A stretch of DNA of 64,000 nt from Halarcobacter sp. (lineage in GTDB: Bacteria > Campylobacterota > Campylobacteria > Campylobacterales > Arcobacteraceae). The stretch spans positions 2,790,001-2,854,000 of the forward strand of contig NZ_OY780939.1 in the NCBI RefSeq assembly GCF_963675975.1, written 5' to 3'. This document shows positions 1 through 9,098 of the stretch, in pieces. Below the pieces are notes generated by a model. That model made no database searches. It saw only the letters and a program-made list of their open reading frames with translations, and had not been told where the DNA came from. A program made the position numbers and the translations under genes. Each line of letters begins with the position of its first letter. Positions within the stretch are counted from its first letter, which is position 1.

Positions 1-77
1 TATTACTATTAGAATACCCTTATTTGTTATTCTTACGAAATTATTTAAAAAAGAAAAATATAATAAGGAGCACAATT

Positions 78-1538
78 ATGTTTGGTTTTGGTAAAAATGA
101 AGAACAATCAGGAAGATTATCTGCAATGGAAGAAAACTTTGCAATTATTTCTTTTAAACCTGATGGAACTATATTACATGCAAATAAAAATTTTTTAAAT
201 GCATTGGGTTATAACTTAGAAGAGATTGTTGGTCAACATCACAAAATGTTTTGTGATAAGACTTATATATTATCAAATGAATATTCAAATTTTTGGAAAA
301 GTTTAGCAGAAGGTAAATCACAAATTGATGAATTTGAAAGATTTAGAAAAGATGGAAGTTCAATTTGGATTCAAGCATCTTATACACCAGTAAAAGATAA
401 AAATGGGAAAGTTACAAGAGTTGTTAAGTTTGCACAAGATATTACTGATTCAAAAAAAGTTATAAATGCAGTAAAAGAATCTATTGATATAGCTAAATCA
501 GGAATTATGAAACAAAAGATAACACATACAACAACAAATGAAGCAATTGAAGAACTAAAAAATGGAATAAATGAGTTATATAAAATTGTATCAGAAAAAG
601 TATCAGGAGATTTAAATAAAATATCTAACGCTTTAAACTCTTTTCAAGAATTAGATTTTACCCATAGAATAGATGATGAAGGGGAAACAGCTATAGGTCT
701 AAATAATCTTGCAAATGTAGTAAATGAAATGTTAGTAGAGAACAAAGCAAATGGATTAACCCTTGATGATAGTTCGAATATTTTACTTACTAATGTAAAT
801 ACATTAAATCAAAATTCAAATGAATCTGCTGCATCTTTAGAAGAAACTGCTGCTGCATTAGAAGAGATTACAAGTAACATATCATTAAATACTCAAAATG
901 TAATAAAAATGGCAGAATTTGCAAATCAAGTTACTAATTCTGCAAATGAAGGTAAAGACTTAGCACAACAAACAACAACAGCAATGAATGAGATAGATGA
1001 AGAAGTAAATGCAATAAATGAAGCAATAACAATAATAGATCAAATTGCTTTCCAAACAAATATCTTATCTCTAAATGCAGCTGTTGAAGCAGCAACTGCA
1101 GGTGAAGCTGGTAGAGGGTTTGCAGTTGTAGCCCAAGAGGTTAGAAATCTAGCAGCTAGAAGTGCTGAAGCAGCAAAAGTTATAAAAAATCTAGTTGAAA
1201 ATGCAACAACAAAAGCAAATAGTGGAAAAGAAATATCTAATAAAATGATTGAAGGATATAACGGCTTAACAGAAAATATATCAAAAACAATTGAGTTAAT
1301 AGAAAATGTTGAATCTGCTTCAAAAGAGCAAAAGTTTGGGATAGAACAAATTAATGATGCTATCAATAATCTTGATCAGCAAACTCAACAAAATGCTGCA
1401 ATTGCAACCCAAACGTATGATATAGCAATGCAAACAGATGAAATTGCAAAACTTATTTTAAGTGATGCAAATGAAAAAAATTTTATAGGAAAAGATAGAG
1501 TTCAAGCAAAAAACATAGAAGAGCGTCAAGTATCATAA
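78..1538 (+). CDS. PAS-domain methyl-accepting chemotaxis protein (soluble)
   Basis: Cytoplasmic chemoreceptor of 486 residues. The ATG at 78 follows a clear AAGGAG; an in-frame ATG at 24 has no ribosome site, so the shorter start is chosen. There is no membrane segment. A PAS domain fills about residues 15-130 and ends in the typical [12 protein letters not shown] exit, so the ligand or cofactor (redox, oxygen or flavin) would be sensed inside the cell. The signalling hairpin is in the C-terminal half, with the tip around [19 protein letters not shown] followed by [20 protein letters not shown], the contact region for CheA/CheW. No C-terminal CheR-tethering pentapeptide is seen. A strong terminator follows, so it is probably transcribed alone. 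Function is firm; the stimulus is unknown. Confidence 0.93.
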   Translation: MFGFGKNEEQSGRLSAMEENFAIISFKPDGTILHANKNFLNALGYNLEEIVGQHHKMFCDKTYILSNEYSNFWKSLAEGKSQIDEFERFRKDGSSIWIQASYTPVKDKNGKVTRVVKFAQDITDSKKVINAVKESIDIAKSGIMKQKITHTTTNEAIEELKNGINELYKIVSEKVSGDLNKISNALNSFQELDFTHRIDDEGETAIGLNNLANVVNEMLVENKANGLTLDDSSNILLTNVNTLNQNSNESAASLEETAAALEEITSNISLNTQNVIKMAEFANQVTNSANEGKDLAQQTTTAMNEIDEEVNAINEAITIIDQIAFQTNILSLNAAVEAATAGEAGRGFAVVAQEVRNLAARSAEAAKVIKNLVENATTKANSGKEISNKMIEGYNGLTENISKTIELIENVESASKEQKFGIEQINDAINNLDQQTQQNAAIATQTYDIAMQTDEIAKLILSDANEKNFIGKDRVQAKNIEERQVS

Positions 1539-1541
1539 ACT

Positions 1542-1573
1542 AAAAAACAGAGTAATAATATACTCTGTTTTTT
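1542..1573 (+). terminator. Rho-independent terminator after the PAS chemoreceptor
   Basis: Perfect 13-bp stem: arms 1542-1554 and 1561-1573 with loop ATAATA. The second arm ends in a run of six T, so the hairpin carries its own A and U tracts and could work in both directions. It lies just after the stop codon at 1538. Confidence 0.85.
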
Positions 1574-1644
1574 ATAATTTATTATTTTATAGTATTATTT
1601 TCCTTTTTTAGGTACTATTTCATAAGACTAAAATAGGAGATAAA

Positions 1645-2634
1645 ATGAAACAAATAGATAAAATAATATTTTCTTTACTCTTTTTTATTCCATTATTTGC
1701 AAATGAACAATTAGATATGCTTTATAAAAAAGCTGATGTTTTTGAAAAAAATGGGGATTATAAAAATGCCTTAGAGATATATAAAGAGATAGCGTTAAAA
1801 GAAAAAAACTCAAGTAGAACATACTTTGATGAAGAAAAAAAGATTGCAAAAGAGATTGCAACTAAGACTTTAGATAAAATTGAAGATAAAGAAACAGAAC
1901 AAACTATTCAACAAATACTTGCAAGTGCTTTTAACCTATATCCATATGAGGAAAACTATTTTATACCTTTTTCATATGATACAAAAAAAAGAGCTGATAG
2001 GAAAAAAGTAGAAGCAAAATTCCAATTAAGTGTAAAAAAACCTATCTTAACTAATTTTTTCAATATGAACGAGAGTATAAACTTTGGATATACCCAAACT
2101 TCATGGTGGCAATTATATAAAGACTCTGCTCCATTTAGAGAAACAAACTATAAGCCAGAGATATTTATGACTATACCTTATGGGAAAAGGGATGAAACAG
2201 CCTTAAAAGGTTTTAAATTTGGTTTCTTACATGAATCAAATGGACAACCAGGAGATGATTCTAGATCATGGAATAGAATCTATCTTACAACTTATTTTCA
2301 AGCAGGAAATCTTTTTATATCTCCAAGGGTATGGTATAGAATCCCAGAAAGTAAAAATGATGACGATAACCCAGACATTGACAAATACTTAGGATATGGG
2401 GATTTAACCTTTGCATATGCTTATAAAAGTCATACCTTTAAACTTCTACTTAGAAATAATTTAAGATTTAATGATGATAATAAAGGGTTTGCTCAACTTG
2501 ATTGGACTTTTCCATTCTTTGGTTCAGATAATACCTTTGGATATATTCAAGCATCAACAGGTTATGGGGATAGTTTAATAGATTATGATAAAGAGGTAAA
2601 TAGAATTGGATTTGGAATATCTTTATCTAGATAA
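1645..2634 (+). CDS. pldA: Outer membrane phospholipase A (OMPLA)
   Basis: Outer-membrane beta-barrel phospholipase of 329 residues that hydrolyses acyl chains of phospholipids displaced to the outer leaflet. A Sec signal peptide covers about residues 1-20 (hydrophobic run ending LFANE). Residues 20-110 are helical and TPR-like, an N-terminal extension to the usual barrel. The barrel starts near residue 125. The catalytic set is visible as HESNGQ (H196, S198) and SWNR (N210); the spacing of 2 and 12 residues matches the His/Ser/Asn triad of E. coli OMPLA. Amphipathic strands continue to the C-terminus (FGISLSR). A good AGGAGA site precedes the ATG. In relatives it affects membrane integrity, acid tolerance or haemolysis; that role here is inference. 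Confidence 0.92.
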   Translation: MKQIDKIIFSLLFFIPLFANEQLDMLYKKADVFEKNGDYKNALEIYKEIALKEKNSSRTYFDEEKKIAKEIATKTLDKIEDKETEQTIQQILASAFNLYPYEENYFIPFSYDTKKRADRKKVEAKFQLSVKKPILTNFFNMNESINFGYTQTSWWQLYKDSAPFRETNYKPEIFMTIPYGKRDETALKGFKFGFLHESNGQPGDDSRSWNRIYLTTYFQAGNLFISPRVWYRIPESKNDDDNPDIDKYLGYGDLTFAYAYKSHTFKLLLRNNLRFNDDNKGFAQLDWTFPFFGSDNTFGYIQASTGYGDSLIDYDKEVNRIGFGISLSR

Positions 2635-2656
2635 AGATAAATCCAATCTCTTTTTA
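2605..2656 (+). terminator. Two-part hairpin overlapping the pldA 3' end
   Basis: Nested inverted repeats: outer arms 2605-2613 and 2639-2647 (9 bp, perfect), inner arms 2619-2627 and 2630-2638 (9 bp, perfect), with a 5-nt bulge, then a T-rich stretch from 2651. The pldA stop codon is inside the inner stem. It sits between convergent genes. Confidence 0.65.
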
Positions 2657-2666
2657 TTTTATTATT

Positions 2667-3232
2667 TTATAAATGTATTAATGATTCTTTGTGCATTTTT
2701 ATATAATCATCATCTAAATCACCAACATACTTATAAAGCTTAACTCCAGCTACTGTAATTGTTGGTTCTAGATCATTTTCAACTTTATTTAAAAACTCTC
2801 TTGTTCTATCTAGTTTTTCTATAAAATTTTCTACTCTTGGTGGTAAAAATTAGGACTTATATTCTCTTCATCACAAATAAGCTCACCTGAGTCTTTATTT
2901 GAAGATAAAGCAGAACAATCACTACTTATAAAAAATTGATCAAAATATGGAGATATGGGAAACATTCTACATGCTGGCGGTCTTTCTTCATAAATAGAAC
3001 ATCTTCTATCTATAAAATATTTACAGCTTCCCTCACCTCTATTTATAACCATTAACAGTCTTAATTCATTATTTATATATGCAAACTGAATTAAAAAATT
3101 TTTATATGCATATTCAATATCTTCTAAAATCAAAGGTGCTAAACTAACTAAAGGTGCACTACAACAATCATTTTGACAATTTTCACATGAACTAAAATAT
3201 GTTTCACCTACATCTTTTATATTTACAAACAC
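2667..3232 (-). pseudogene. YkgJ-family cysteine cluster protein, frameshifted near the C-terminus
   Basis: Small protein with the YkgJ/UPF0153 cysteine arrangement: CENCQNDCCSAP near residue 17, then CKYFIDRRCSIYEERPPACR. The family is thought to bind zinc or an Fe-S cluster; its substrate is unknown. The frame begun at 3232 stops at 2831 after 133 residues. Shifting one base at the T5 run (A5 on the plus strand, about 2844-2848) opens a clean continuation with no stop until 2667 (starting FLPPRVENFIEKLDRTREFL, ending SLIHL). One more T restores a 188-residue protein. This may be a read error in a homopolymer, a real mutation, or slippage. The tail would otherwise be an unexplained 160-base gap. 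Annotators may list only 2831-3232. Confidence 0.75.
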
Positions 3233-3341
3233 TTGTTTCCTTATTTTTTTATATATAAATAATATCTCAATTACTATTTAATAGATATAATATTACTCTT
3301 AAAATATTGTCAATTTCTACAAATTTTGAATATTATAGTTT

Positions 3342-3917
3342 TTACTGAGATTTTTTATTTTCTAAAAACCAAAGAAAAGAGAATAATAATCCTGGTGTTT
3401 TTGCTTTACTTTCATCAAACATAAACTCTTTATAATCTTCTAATGGCAGATATAAAAGTTCAATCTCTTCATCATTTATTCCACCACCTTTATGTTTTCT
3501 CATACTTTCATCTATTTTAGCATAATATAAAGTTTGACAACCACCACTTACACCAACATTGGTATAAAAAGAAGTAATTTTTTCAATACAATTTAAAGGT
3601 ACCTCATATCCACACTCTTCATCAATCTCTTCTTGCACAATTTTTTCTAAAGACTTTTCTTTATCAACTATACCTGCACATAATTCATAAGTGCAAACTT
3701 TTGAATTATCATTTAAATAAACAGGTGGTCTAAATTGTTTAACTAATAAAAATGCATTTTTTTCTTCATGAAAAAGCAATACTGCAACTGAATCAAAGCT
3801 TTTTACTGCCTCCCAATTTTTTGAGATACCATTTTGTATATATGATATTTTTACAGGATGTACAAACTTTGTGTCCTCTAAATCAGCTGTTTTAAACTCT
3901 TCAATTTTGTTATTCAT
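3342..3917 (-). CDS. Nudix hydrolase, NUDT14-like (UDP-sugar or ADP-ribose pyrophosphatase type)
   Basis: Nudix-fold hydrolase of 191 residues. The Nudix box is visible after ELCAG: the glycine, the REUxEE-type core read here as EEIDEECGY, and the final glycine are present, so the metal-binding glutamates are kept. The usual Glu at box position 7 is Lys and the usual Arg at position 15 is Glu. The LCAGIVD and TNVGVSGG segments resemble the NUDT14 / bacterial UDP-sugar diphosphatase group more than ADP-ribose pyrophosphatases. It probably cleaves a nucleoside-diphosphate sugar into a nucleoside monophosphate and sugar phosphate. It is divergent from the next gene across an 80-base spacer whose two ribosome sites (AGGTTTT / AAAGG) form an inverted pair. 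Exact substrate uncertain. Confidence 0.8.
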   Translation of the reverse strand: MNNKIEEFKTADLEDTKFVHPVKISYIQNGISKNWEAVKSFDSVAVLLFHEEKNAFLLVKQFRPPVYLNDNSKVCTYELCAGIVDKEKSLEKIVQEEIDEECGYEVPLNCIEKITSFYTNVGVSGGCQTLYYAKIDESMRKHKGGGINDEEIELLYLPLEDYKEFMFDESKAKTPGLLFSFLWFLENKKSQ

Positions 3918-3997
3918 TAAAAACCTTTCGTATATTTTAATTTTATTAGTATAAAATAATAGTAAATTAAATTTTTAAATATACAAAGGTTTTCTAA

Positions 3998-4606
3998 ATG
4001 ATACTTAAATATACAGGTCCTAAAGAGATGATTTCAGCCCATGGAATAAGTTTTAAAAGTGGTAAAGATGATAAATATACTTATATTTACCCAGCTTTCC
4101 AAATATATAAAGCCTTACACCACGATTATGAAAAGGGACATGTTTATTCTCATAATATTGAAGGTAAAAGATTAAATGATGAAGAATTATTAAATGAGAT
4201 TTTAAAATTAAGACCAGATTTGAATGAGATTTGTAAAATAGAGATAGATAAATTAATTGAATATCTAGATGAAGAGATAGAAAAAACTAAAGAGCATAAA
4301 GAGTATACTCAAGAGGAAAAAAGAATTTATAAGAATAATCTAATTATTATGAAAAACTATAGAATTCAAAGAGAAACAAACAAAATTATCTATTATGAAT
4401 TAATAAAAATTATAGTGGATGATATTTTTAAAAATCAAATAAAAGCTATTAATTCTGTATTTAACGAAAGATTTTGGCATGTATTTCAATCACTGCAAGG
4501 GGAATTGTCAAACCATAATCATAGATCAGTAGGTTCAACAATAGACACAGTTCATGATGAAAAAGATATCAAGATACGATTAAATATTAATTCTATAGGG
4601 AAATAA
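3998..4606 (+). CDS. Uncharacterised protein, 202 residues
   Basis: I do not recognise a family. The ATG follows AAAGG by about 8 bases, a normal site. The protein is soluble with no signal peptide. The N-terminal third (YTGPKEMISAHGISF, then YTYIYPAFQIYKALHHDY) looks globular. The middle, about residues 60-145, is lysine/glutamate-rich and helical. The C-terminus has RFWHVFQSLQGELSNHNHRS. Its last 14 bases overlap the 3' end of the convergent histidine kinase. Codon use matches its neighbours, so there is no sign of recent transfer. Confidence 0.7.
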   Translation: MILKYTGPKEMISAHGISFKSGKDDKYTYIYPAFQIYKALHHDYEKGHVYSHNIEGKRLNDEELLNEILKLRPDLNEICKIEIDKLIEYLDEEIEKTKEHKEYTQEEKRIYKNNLIIMKNYRIQRETNKIIYYELIKIIVDDIFKNQIKAINSVFNERFWHVFQSLQGELSNHNHRSVGSTIDTVHDEKDIKIRLNINSIGK

Positions 4607-5765
4607 TTATTTTATTAAAATCTATATAAAAAGTAGAACCTTCATCTACTTTAGATTGTAAAGAGAGCTTTAAACCATAATCATTACAAACTCTTTTTAC
4701 AATATCTAAACCAATACCAAAGCCACCTTCACTATTTATTCCCCTTTTATATCTTTTGAAAATCTCTTCTTGTTCCTCTTTTGAAATACCTATACCAAAA
4801 TCTTGTACTGAAAATATTCCATTTTTTAATTTTATACTTATAATTGAACCATTTTTACTATATTTAACGGCATTTGATATAAGATTGTTTATTAGTTTTT
4901 GTGTTTTTGTTTTATCCATTAATATTTCAAAATTTTCTAAATCAGTTTCTATTTTAATATTTTTAGTAATAGAGATATCATTAAAAAACTCTACACTTTC
5001 GTTTATTAGTGAATCTAAACTAATCTTTTCATCGATATTTTCTTGAAAGTCATTAAAAGCTGAAAAATGTATATCATTGTATATTTGAGAAATTTGTTTT
5101 GAACTACTTAAAATATATTTCATCATCTTTTCAGGATTTTTGCCTTTTTTCAACATTGAAACAGAAGTCATAAGAACTGAAACTGGTGTATTTAATTCAT
5201 GTGCTGAATCTTTGATAAAATTATCTAAATGGGTAACTTTATCTCTAACTGGTTTTAATAATATTCGTGCAAGAAAAATAGCAATTAAACCTACAAATAT
5301 TGAACTAAAAATAAAAGCTAATACGGTATAAATTCTAAGTTGATCTCTACTTTGAACACCTCTACAAGTCTCCATTACAATATATTTTATTGGTATTCCT
5401 ACTTCATCTATTTTTGATACGAAATAATGAAAATCACCATTTTCATAAAAATTATTTCTAAATTTTATAAAATCTTTTCCATCTAGATAAGAATATATTA
5501 CCTTTTTATCTTTATCAAAAAGTGCATATTTAATATCATCCTCTTTAAGTTTTTTTGGTACAAATTTTTTATTATGCATAAAAGAGTTTAATATATCTGT
5601 TTTAATATTCATAGAAGCATTATTTAGCTCCATACTGCATGTTTTTTGTAAAGATTCAATCTCATCTTGATAATATATATAAAGTAAAATTCCTATTAGT
5701 AATATAGCTGAACCCATATATATTGATAAAAAACTAATTAAAGCTTTTTTTTCATCATTATTCAA
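4593..5765 (-). CDS. Membrane sensor histidine kinase
   Basis: Class I sensor kinase of 390 residues. Membrane helix 1 is about residues 8-31, a periplasmic sensor of about 110 residues follows, and helix 2 is about 145-170. The dimerisation box DSAHELNTPVSV carries the phospho-acceptor H189. The ATPase domain has the N box (NNLISNAVKYS), G1 (DFGIGIS) and G2 (GFGIGL). The start appears to be TTG at 5765, overlapping the stop of the response regulator by 8 bases, so the two are translationally coupled. It autophosphorylates and hands phosphate to the regulator at 5758-6417. The stimulus is unknown; the periplasmic part shows no motif I recognise. Confidence 0.9.
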   Translation of the reverse strand: MNNDEKKALISFLSIYMGSAILLIGILLYIYYQDEIESLQKTCSMELNNASMNIKTDILNSFMHNKKFVPKKLKEDDIKYALFDKDKKVIYSYLDGKDFIKFRNNFYENGDFHYFVSKIDEVGIPIKYIVMETCRGVQSRDQLRIYTVLAFIFSSIFVGLIAIFLARILLKPVRDKVTHLDNFIKDSAHELNTPVSVLMTSVSMLKKGKNPEKMMKYILSSSKQISQIYNDIHFSAFNDFQENIDEKISLDSLINESVEFFNDISITKNIKIETDLENFEILMDKTKTQKLINNLISNAVKYSKNGSIISIKLKNGIFSVQDFGIGISKEEQEEIFKRYKRGINSEGGFGIGLDIVKRVCNDYGLKLSLQSKVDEGSTFYIDFNKIIISL

Positions 5766-6417
5766 ATTTATATCCTATGCCTCTTATTGTTTGAATACTA
5801 TCTTTTCCAAGTATTTCCCTAAGGTTTTTTATATATACTCTTATAGTTGCATCAGTTGGCATCTCTTCATAAACCCAAATATTTTGCAACAATTCTTCAC
5901 TTGAGATAACTCTACTTTTATGTTTTATAAAATATTTTAAAATATCTCTTTCTTTTTGAGCAATATTTTTTGTAATATTTCCAATTCTAATTTGACAAGT
6001 TTCAGGTAAAAAACTTGTTGTTTCATTTATGTTTACTTCATTTGATTGCTCAATATAAAACTGCTTACAAAGCTTCATAATTCGTTGGTCTAATTCTTCT
6101 AAATCAAAAGGCTTTTTTATATAATCATCTACACCATTTTCAAAAGATTCTTTTAAATGTTTTGTATCTTGATAAGCTGTTAAAATTATAATTGGTGTTC
6201 TATTCTTATAATCATCTCTTAATGTTTTTAAAACCTCAAGACCAGTCATAAGTGGAGTATTTATATCTAATAAAGCTAAATCATATATATTGTCTATTAG
6301 GTACTCTAAAGCTTCTTGACCATTTGTACAAAGGGTTACTTCATAACCTTTATCTTCAAGATGTTCATTTAATAAGTCATTTAAAGCTGGGTCATCTTCT
6401 AGTAATAAAACTTTCAA
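5758..6417 (-). CDS. OmpR/PhoB-family response regulator
   Basis: Response regulator of 219 residues. The receiver domain (1-120) has the acidic pocket LLEDD, phospho-acceptor D51 in ALLDIN, the switch Thr in ILTAY and the Lys in YIKKPF. The winged-helix DNA-binding domain (about 130-219) has the typical ERDILKYF and the C-terminal TIRGIGYKFE wing. It is the first gene of a two-gene unit with the kinase that overlaps it. It should activate or repress genes in response to that kinase; targets cannot be read from the window. Confidence 0.93.
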   Translation of the reverse strand: MKVLLLEDDPALNDLLNEHLEDKGYEVTLCTNGQEALEYLIDNIYDLALLDINTPLMTGLEVLKTLRDDYKNRTPIIILTAYQDTKHLKESFENGVDDYIKKPFDLEELDQRIMKLCKQFYIEQSNEVNINETTSFLPETCQIRIGNITKNIAQKERDILKYFIKHKSRVISSEELLQNIWVYEEMPTDATIRVYIKNLREILGKDSIQTIRGIGYKFE

Positions 6418-6479
6418 TATATAATCCTTTAATTAGAAAATTAAAATATTATACAAAAAGTTTGTTTATCAAGTGTGTA

Positions 6480-7079
6480 TTAATGTTTTAACACTTTTTT
6501 TATTATATTATAAAGAGTTTTTTCTGCTTCACTTAATGTTTTTCCAAAAGTAACCAATGAGAAATCGTTTCCATCAATAATAAATGAATTATTTAAAAAA
6601 GGGTCTACGTTTTCATATAATTCTTCTAATATATCTTTTTTATCTAAATTGTCATAATCAACTTTCAAAGATTCATTACTATACATTACATCCCAAATTT
6701 TTTCATTGTTTACAACAATAACAGCTTTTATTTGCATATTTAAATTATAAAGATAAGAGTGAATTAACCATTCACTTGAGGGTTTATTAGGTCCAACACA
6801 AAACATTTTTTGTTTATTAAACTCAACTTTTTTTATAAAAGAATAATAGTTTGCATTAAGTTTAGGAAACTCACCAGTATCTTTTCCTGTAATTACAAAT
6901 GAATTTTTATTTTTATTATATCTTATAGAAGCACTCCCAAAACTAGAGCAATTTGAATAAGAACCAATAAGCCCCAAACAAAAAAGTCTAGACCTAATTT
7001 TTTCAATCTTATTACACTCTTTTAGAGCAATCTCTTCTGTTTTTGTATATTTAATTGAATAATCATAGTCTTTCATCAT
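6480..7079 (-). CDS. Class II aldolase/adducin-like protein lacking metal-binding histidines
   Basis: Protein of 199 residues that fits the class II aldolase/adducin fold: SFGSASIRY in place of the GNxSxR loop, FVITGKDTGEFPKL in place of the LITPSG segment, then PSSEWLIHSYLY matching the SSE...H...Y helix. The next strand, which normally holds the zinc-binding HxH (VHTHSP), reads AVIVVNNEKIWDVM, so the usual metal site is absent. It is therefore probably not a standard aldolase or epimerase; a structural, ligand-binding or altered-activity role is possible. The start has AAGGA just upstream of tandem ATGs. It ends 62 bases from the regulator at 6417 in the same direction, so it is probably its own unit. 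The fold assignment is inference from motif order. Confidence 0.6.
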   Translation of the reverse strand: MMKDYDYSIKYTKTEEIALKECNKIEKIRSRLFCLGLIGSYSNCSSFGSASIRYNKNKNSFVITGKDTGEFPKLNANYYSFIKKVEFNKQKMFCVGPNKPSSEWLIHSYLYNLNMQIKAVIVVNNEKIWDVMYSNESLKVDYDNLDKKDILEELYENVDPFLNNSFIIDGNDFSLVTFGKTLSEAEKTLYNIIKKVLKH

Positions 7080-7136
7080 TTAATCCTTAAGTTGAAAGCA
7101 TGTTATCAACTTAAGGTATCATTTTGATTTCAAAGA

Positions 7137-7634
7137 CTATTTAAAATTATCAAATACTAATGGAGATTTGAATTCAAGGCTTTTTAGGTGTTTCATAATT
7201 GTTTGTAAATCATCAATATTTTTTCCAGTAACTCTTATTTCATCACCTTGATTTACTGCTTTTACTTTTAGTTTTAATTTTTTAATTTCAACTTGTATTT
7301 GTTTAGCTTCATCAGCTTTAATAGAATCTACAATTGAATATGTAAACTTTCTATTTCCACCTGAACTATCCTCTTTTCTTAACTCTTCTAAAGAGTTTAT
7401 AGAGATACCTCTTTTGTTCATTTTAGATATTAAAATATCATACATAGCCTCAACTTTATTATCACTTGAAGAGTTCAAAGTAAGAGTTTTAGCACCTTGA
7501 TTAAAATCAATCTCTTTTGCTATACCTTTAAAATCATATCTATTTTCAATCTCTTTTTGAGTTTGTACAACTGCATTTTTCATCTCTTGAAGATCTAATT
7601 TTGCAGAGATATCAAAGCTGTGTTCTTTTGCCAT
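7137..7634 (-). CDS. yajQ: YajQ-family nucleotide-binding protein
   Basis: Complete 165-residue member of the YajQ/UPF0234 family, recognisable from the start (HSFDISAKLDLQEMKNAV), ENRYDFKG near residue 33, and the C-terminal VTGKNIDDLQTIMKHLKS. The protein is two tandem RNP-like alpha/beta domains. Family members bind nucleotides; some bind cyclic-di-GMP and act with transcription factors. That is notable here because the window holds several cyclic-di-GMP enzymes, though a link is inference. It lies between hairpins and is probably a single-gene unit. Confidence 0.93.
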   Translation of the reverse strand: MAKEHSFDISAKLDLQEMKNAVVQTQKEIENRYDFKGIAKEIDFNQGAKTLTLNSSSDNKVEAMYDILISKMNKRGISINSLEELRKEDSSGGNRKFTYSIVDSIKADEAKQIQVEIKKLKLKVKAVNQGDEIRVTGKNIDDLQTIMKHLKSLEFKSPLVFDNFK

Positions 7635-7695
7635 TATAAATCCTGTTTTTAAATATTTATTTTTATTATAAGAAAATGTAAGTTTTAAAAGAGTT

Positions 7696-7718
7696 AAAAA
7701 GGGGCAAATCCCCTTTTT
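7696..7718 (-). terminator. Terminator after uraA
   Basis: Perfect 9-bp stem (arms 7696-7704 and 7710-7718, loop CAAAT) with GGGG/CCCC at its core and A5/T5 at the ends. It directly follows the uraA stop at 7721 on the minus strand and separates it from yajQ. Confidence 0.85.
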
Positions 7719-7720
7719 AT

Positions 7721-8971
7721 TTAAATTATATGGTCGTCTTTTCTTGGTTGTGGTAAGATTAAATTTAAAACAATACCTGTAATTGCTCCAAGTCCAATAC
7801 CAGAAAAAGGAACTCCACCAAAGTTAAATGTCATTCCACCAATTGAAAATACTAAAATTATTGAGATAATAATAAGATTTCTAGGACAATTAAAATCTAT
7901 ATTTGCTCTAACTAATGTTGAGATACCAACACTTGCAATAATTCCAAATAGCAATAACATAATTCCACCCATTACAGGAACTGGAATAGTAGCTAATATA
8001 CCACCTAATTTACCTACAAATGCAAGAATTACAGCTGTAATTGCTGCCCAAGTCATAATTGCAGGATTATATGCTTTTGTAACAGTTACTGCACCTGTTA
8101 CTTCTGAATATGTAGTATTTGGTGGACCACCAAATAATGCTGCAACTGAAGTTGCTAAACCATCACCTAATAATGTATTTTTAAGACCCGGCTTTTTTAA
8201 ATAATCATTTTTTGTAACATTAGAAATAGCTAACATATCCCCAATATGTTCAATAGCTGGTGCAATAGCAATTGGAAGAATAAATAAAATTGCTTGCCAG
8301 TTAAATTCTGGAGCAGTAAAACTTGGAATCGCAAACCAAGCTGCGTTAGTTACAGGTGAAAAATCAACTATTCCCATAAATACAGAAACAACATATCCAA
8401 TAATTATTGCTCCTAAAATAGGAACTAATCTAAAAATACCTTTTGCTAATAAAGAGATAAACATCATTGCAAATAAAGATACCATAGATACTATAATTGC
8501 ACTTTCAAATGGCACTATAACAATTGCACCATCTCCTGATTTACCCATAGCCATGTTTACAGCTGCAGGAGATAAAATAAGACCAATAGACATAATAACT
8601 GGACCAACAACAGTTGCAGGTAATAATCTATGAATAAATCCATCACCTTTTAATCTAATTGCAAAACTAAGTACTACATATAACAAACCAGCTGCAATAA
8701 GCCCTGACATAGTTGCGGCTATTCCCCATGTTTTTACCCCATAAGAAACTGGCGCAATAAATGCAAAAGATGAAGCTAGAAATATTGGCGGAATAGCACC
8801 TCTATTTACTAGTTGAAAAACTAAAGTACCAATACCTGCTGTAAATAATGCTACATTCGGATCAAGTCCTGTCAAAATAGGAACTAATACTAATGCACCA
8901 AAAGCAACAAATAAAAATTGAATACCGATGATTGAGTCTTTGACTCTAAAATTGTAATCTGTAGGTTTCAT
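7721..8971 (-). CDS. uraA: Uracil permease (NCS2 family)
   Basis: Inner-membrane uracil:proton symporter of 416 residues with about 14 hydrophobic segments, the normal length for UraA. Typical NCS2 features are QFLFVAFGALVLVP near the start, the substrate-site glutamate region AIAPAIEHIGDMLAIS, and GGPPNTTYSEVTGAVTVTK, containing the second conserved Glu. The context supports the substrate: upp, which converts uracil to UMP, is divergent across a 127-base shared promoter region. Together they form a uracil salvage module. Confidence 0.92.
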   Translation of the reverse strand: MKPTDYNFRVKDSIIGIQFLFVAFGALVLVPILTGLDPNVALFTAGIGTLVFQLVNRGAIPPIFLASSFAFIAPVSYGVKTWGIAATMSGLIAAGLLYVVLSFAIRLKGDGFIHRLLPATVVGPVIMSIGLILSPAAVNMAMGKSGDGAIVIVPFESAIIVSMVSLFAMMFISLLAKGIFRLVPILGAIIIGYVVSVFMGIVDFSPVTNAAWFAIPSFTAPEFNWQAILFILPIAIAPAIEHIGDMLAISNVTKNDYLKKPGLKNTLLGDGLATSVAALFGGPPNTTYSEVTGAVTVTKAYNPAIMTWAAITAVILAFVGKLGGILATIPVPVMGGIMLLLFGIIASVGISTLVRANIDFNCPRNLIIISIILVFSIGGMTFNFGGVPFSGIGLGAITGIVLNLILPQPRKDDHII

Positions 8972-9098
8972 ACGTCCTCTTCGTGTAGAAATTTAGTCTC
9001 AAATAATATCTAAACTAACATAAGAGATACGGTAAATAAATGTGTAATTTATAAGCAATTTTTCGATAACATAAAAAAAATTCTAAAAGTGAGACAAT

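Noticed and set aside
1040-1366. Antisense open frames inside chemoreceptor genes
   Set aside because: They mirror the highly conserved signalling hairpin on the other strand and have no start signals.
2667-2830. Region between pldA and the YkgJ stop as plain intergenic DNA
   Set aside because: It is a continuous sense frame that joins the YkgJ gene after a one-base correction.
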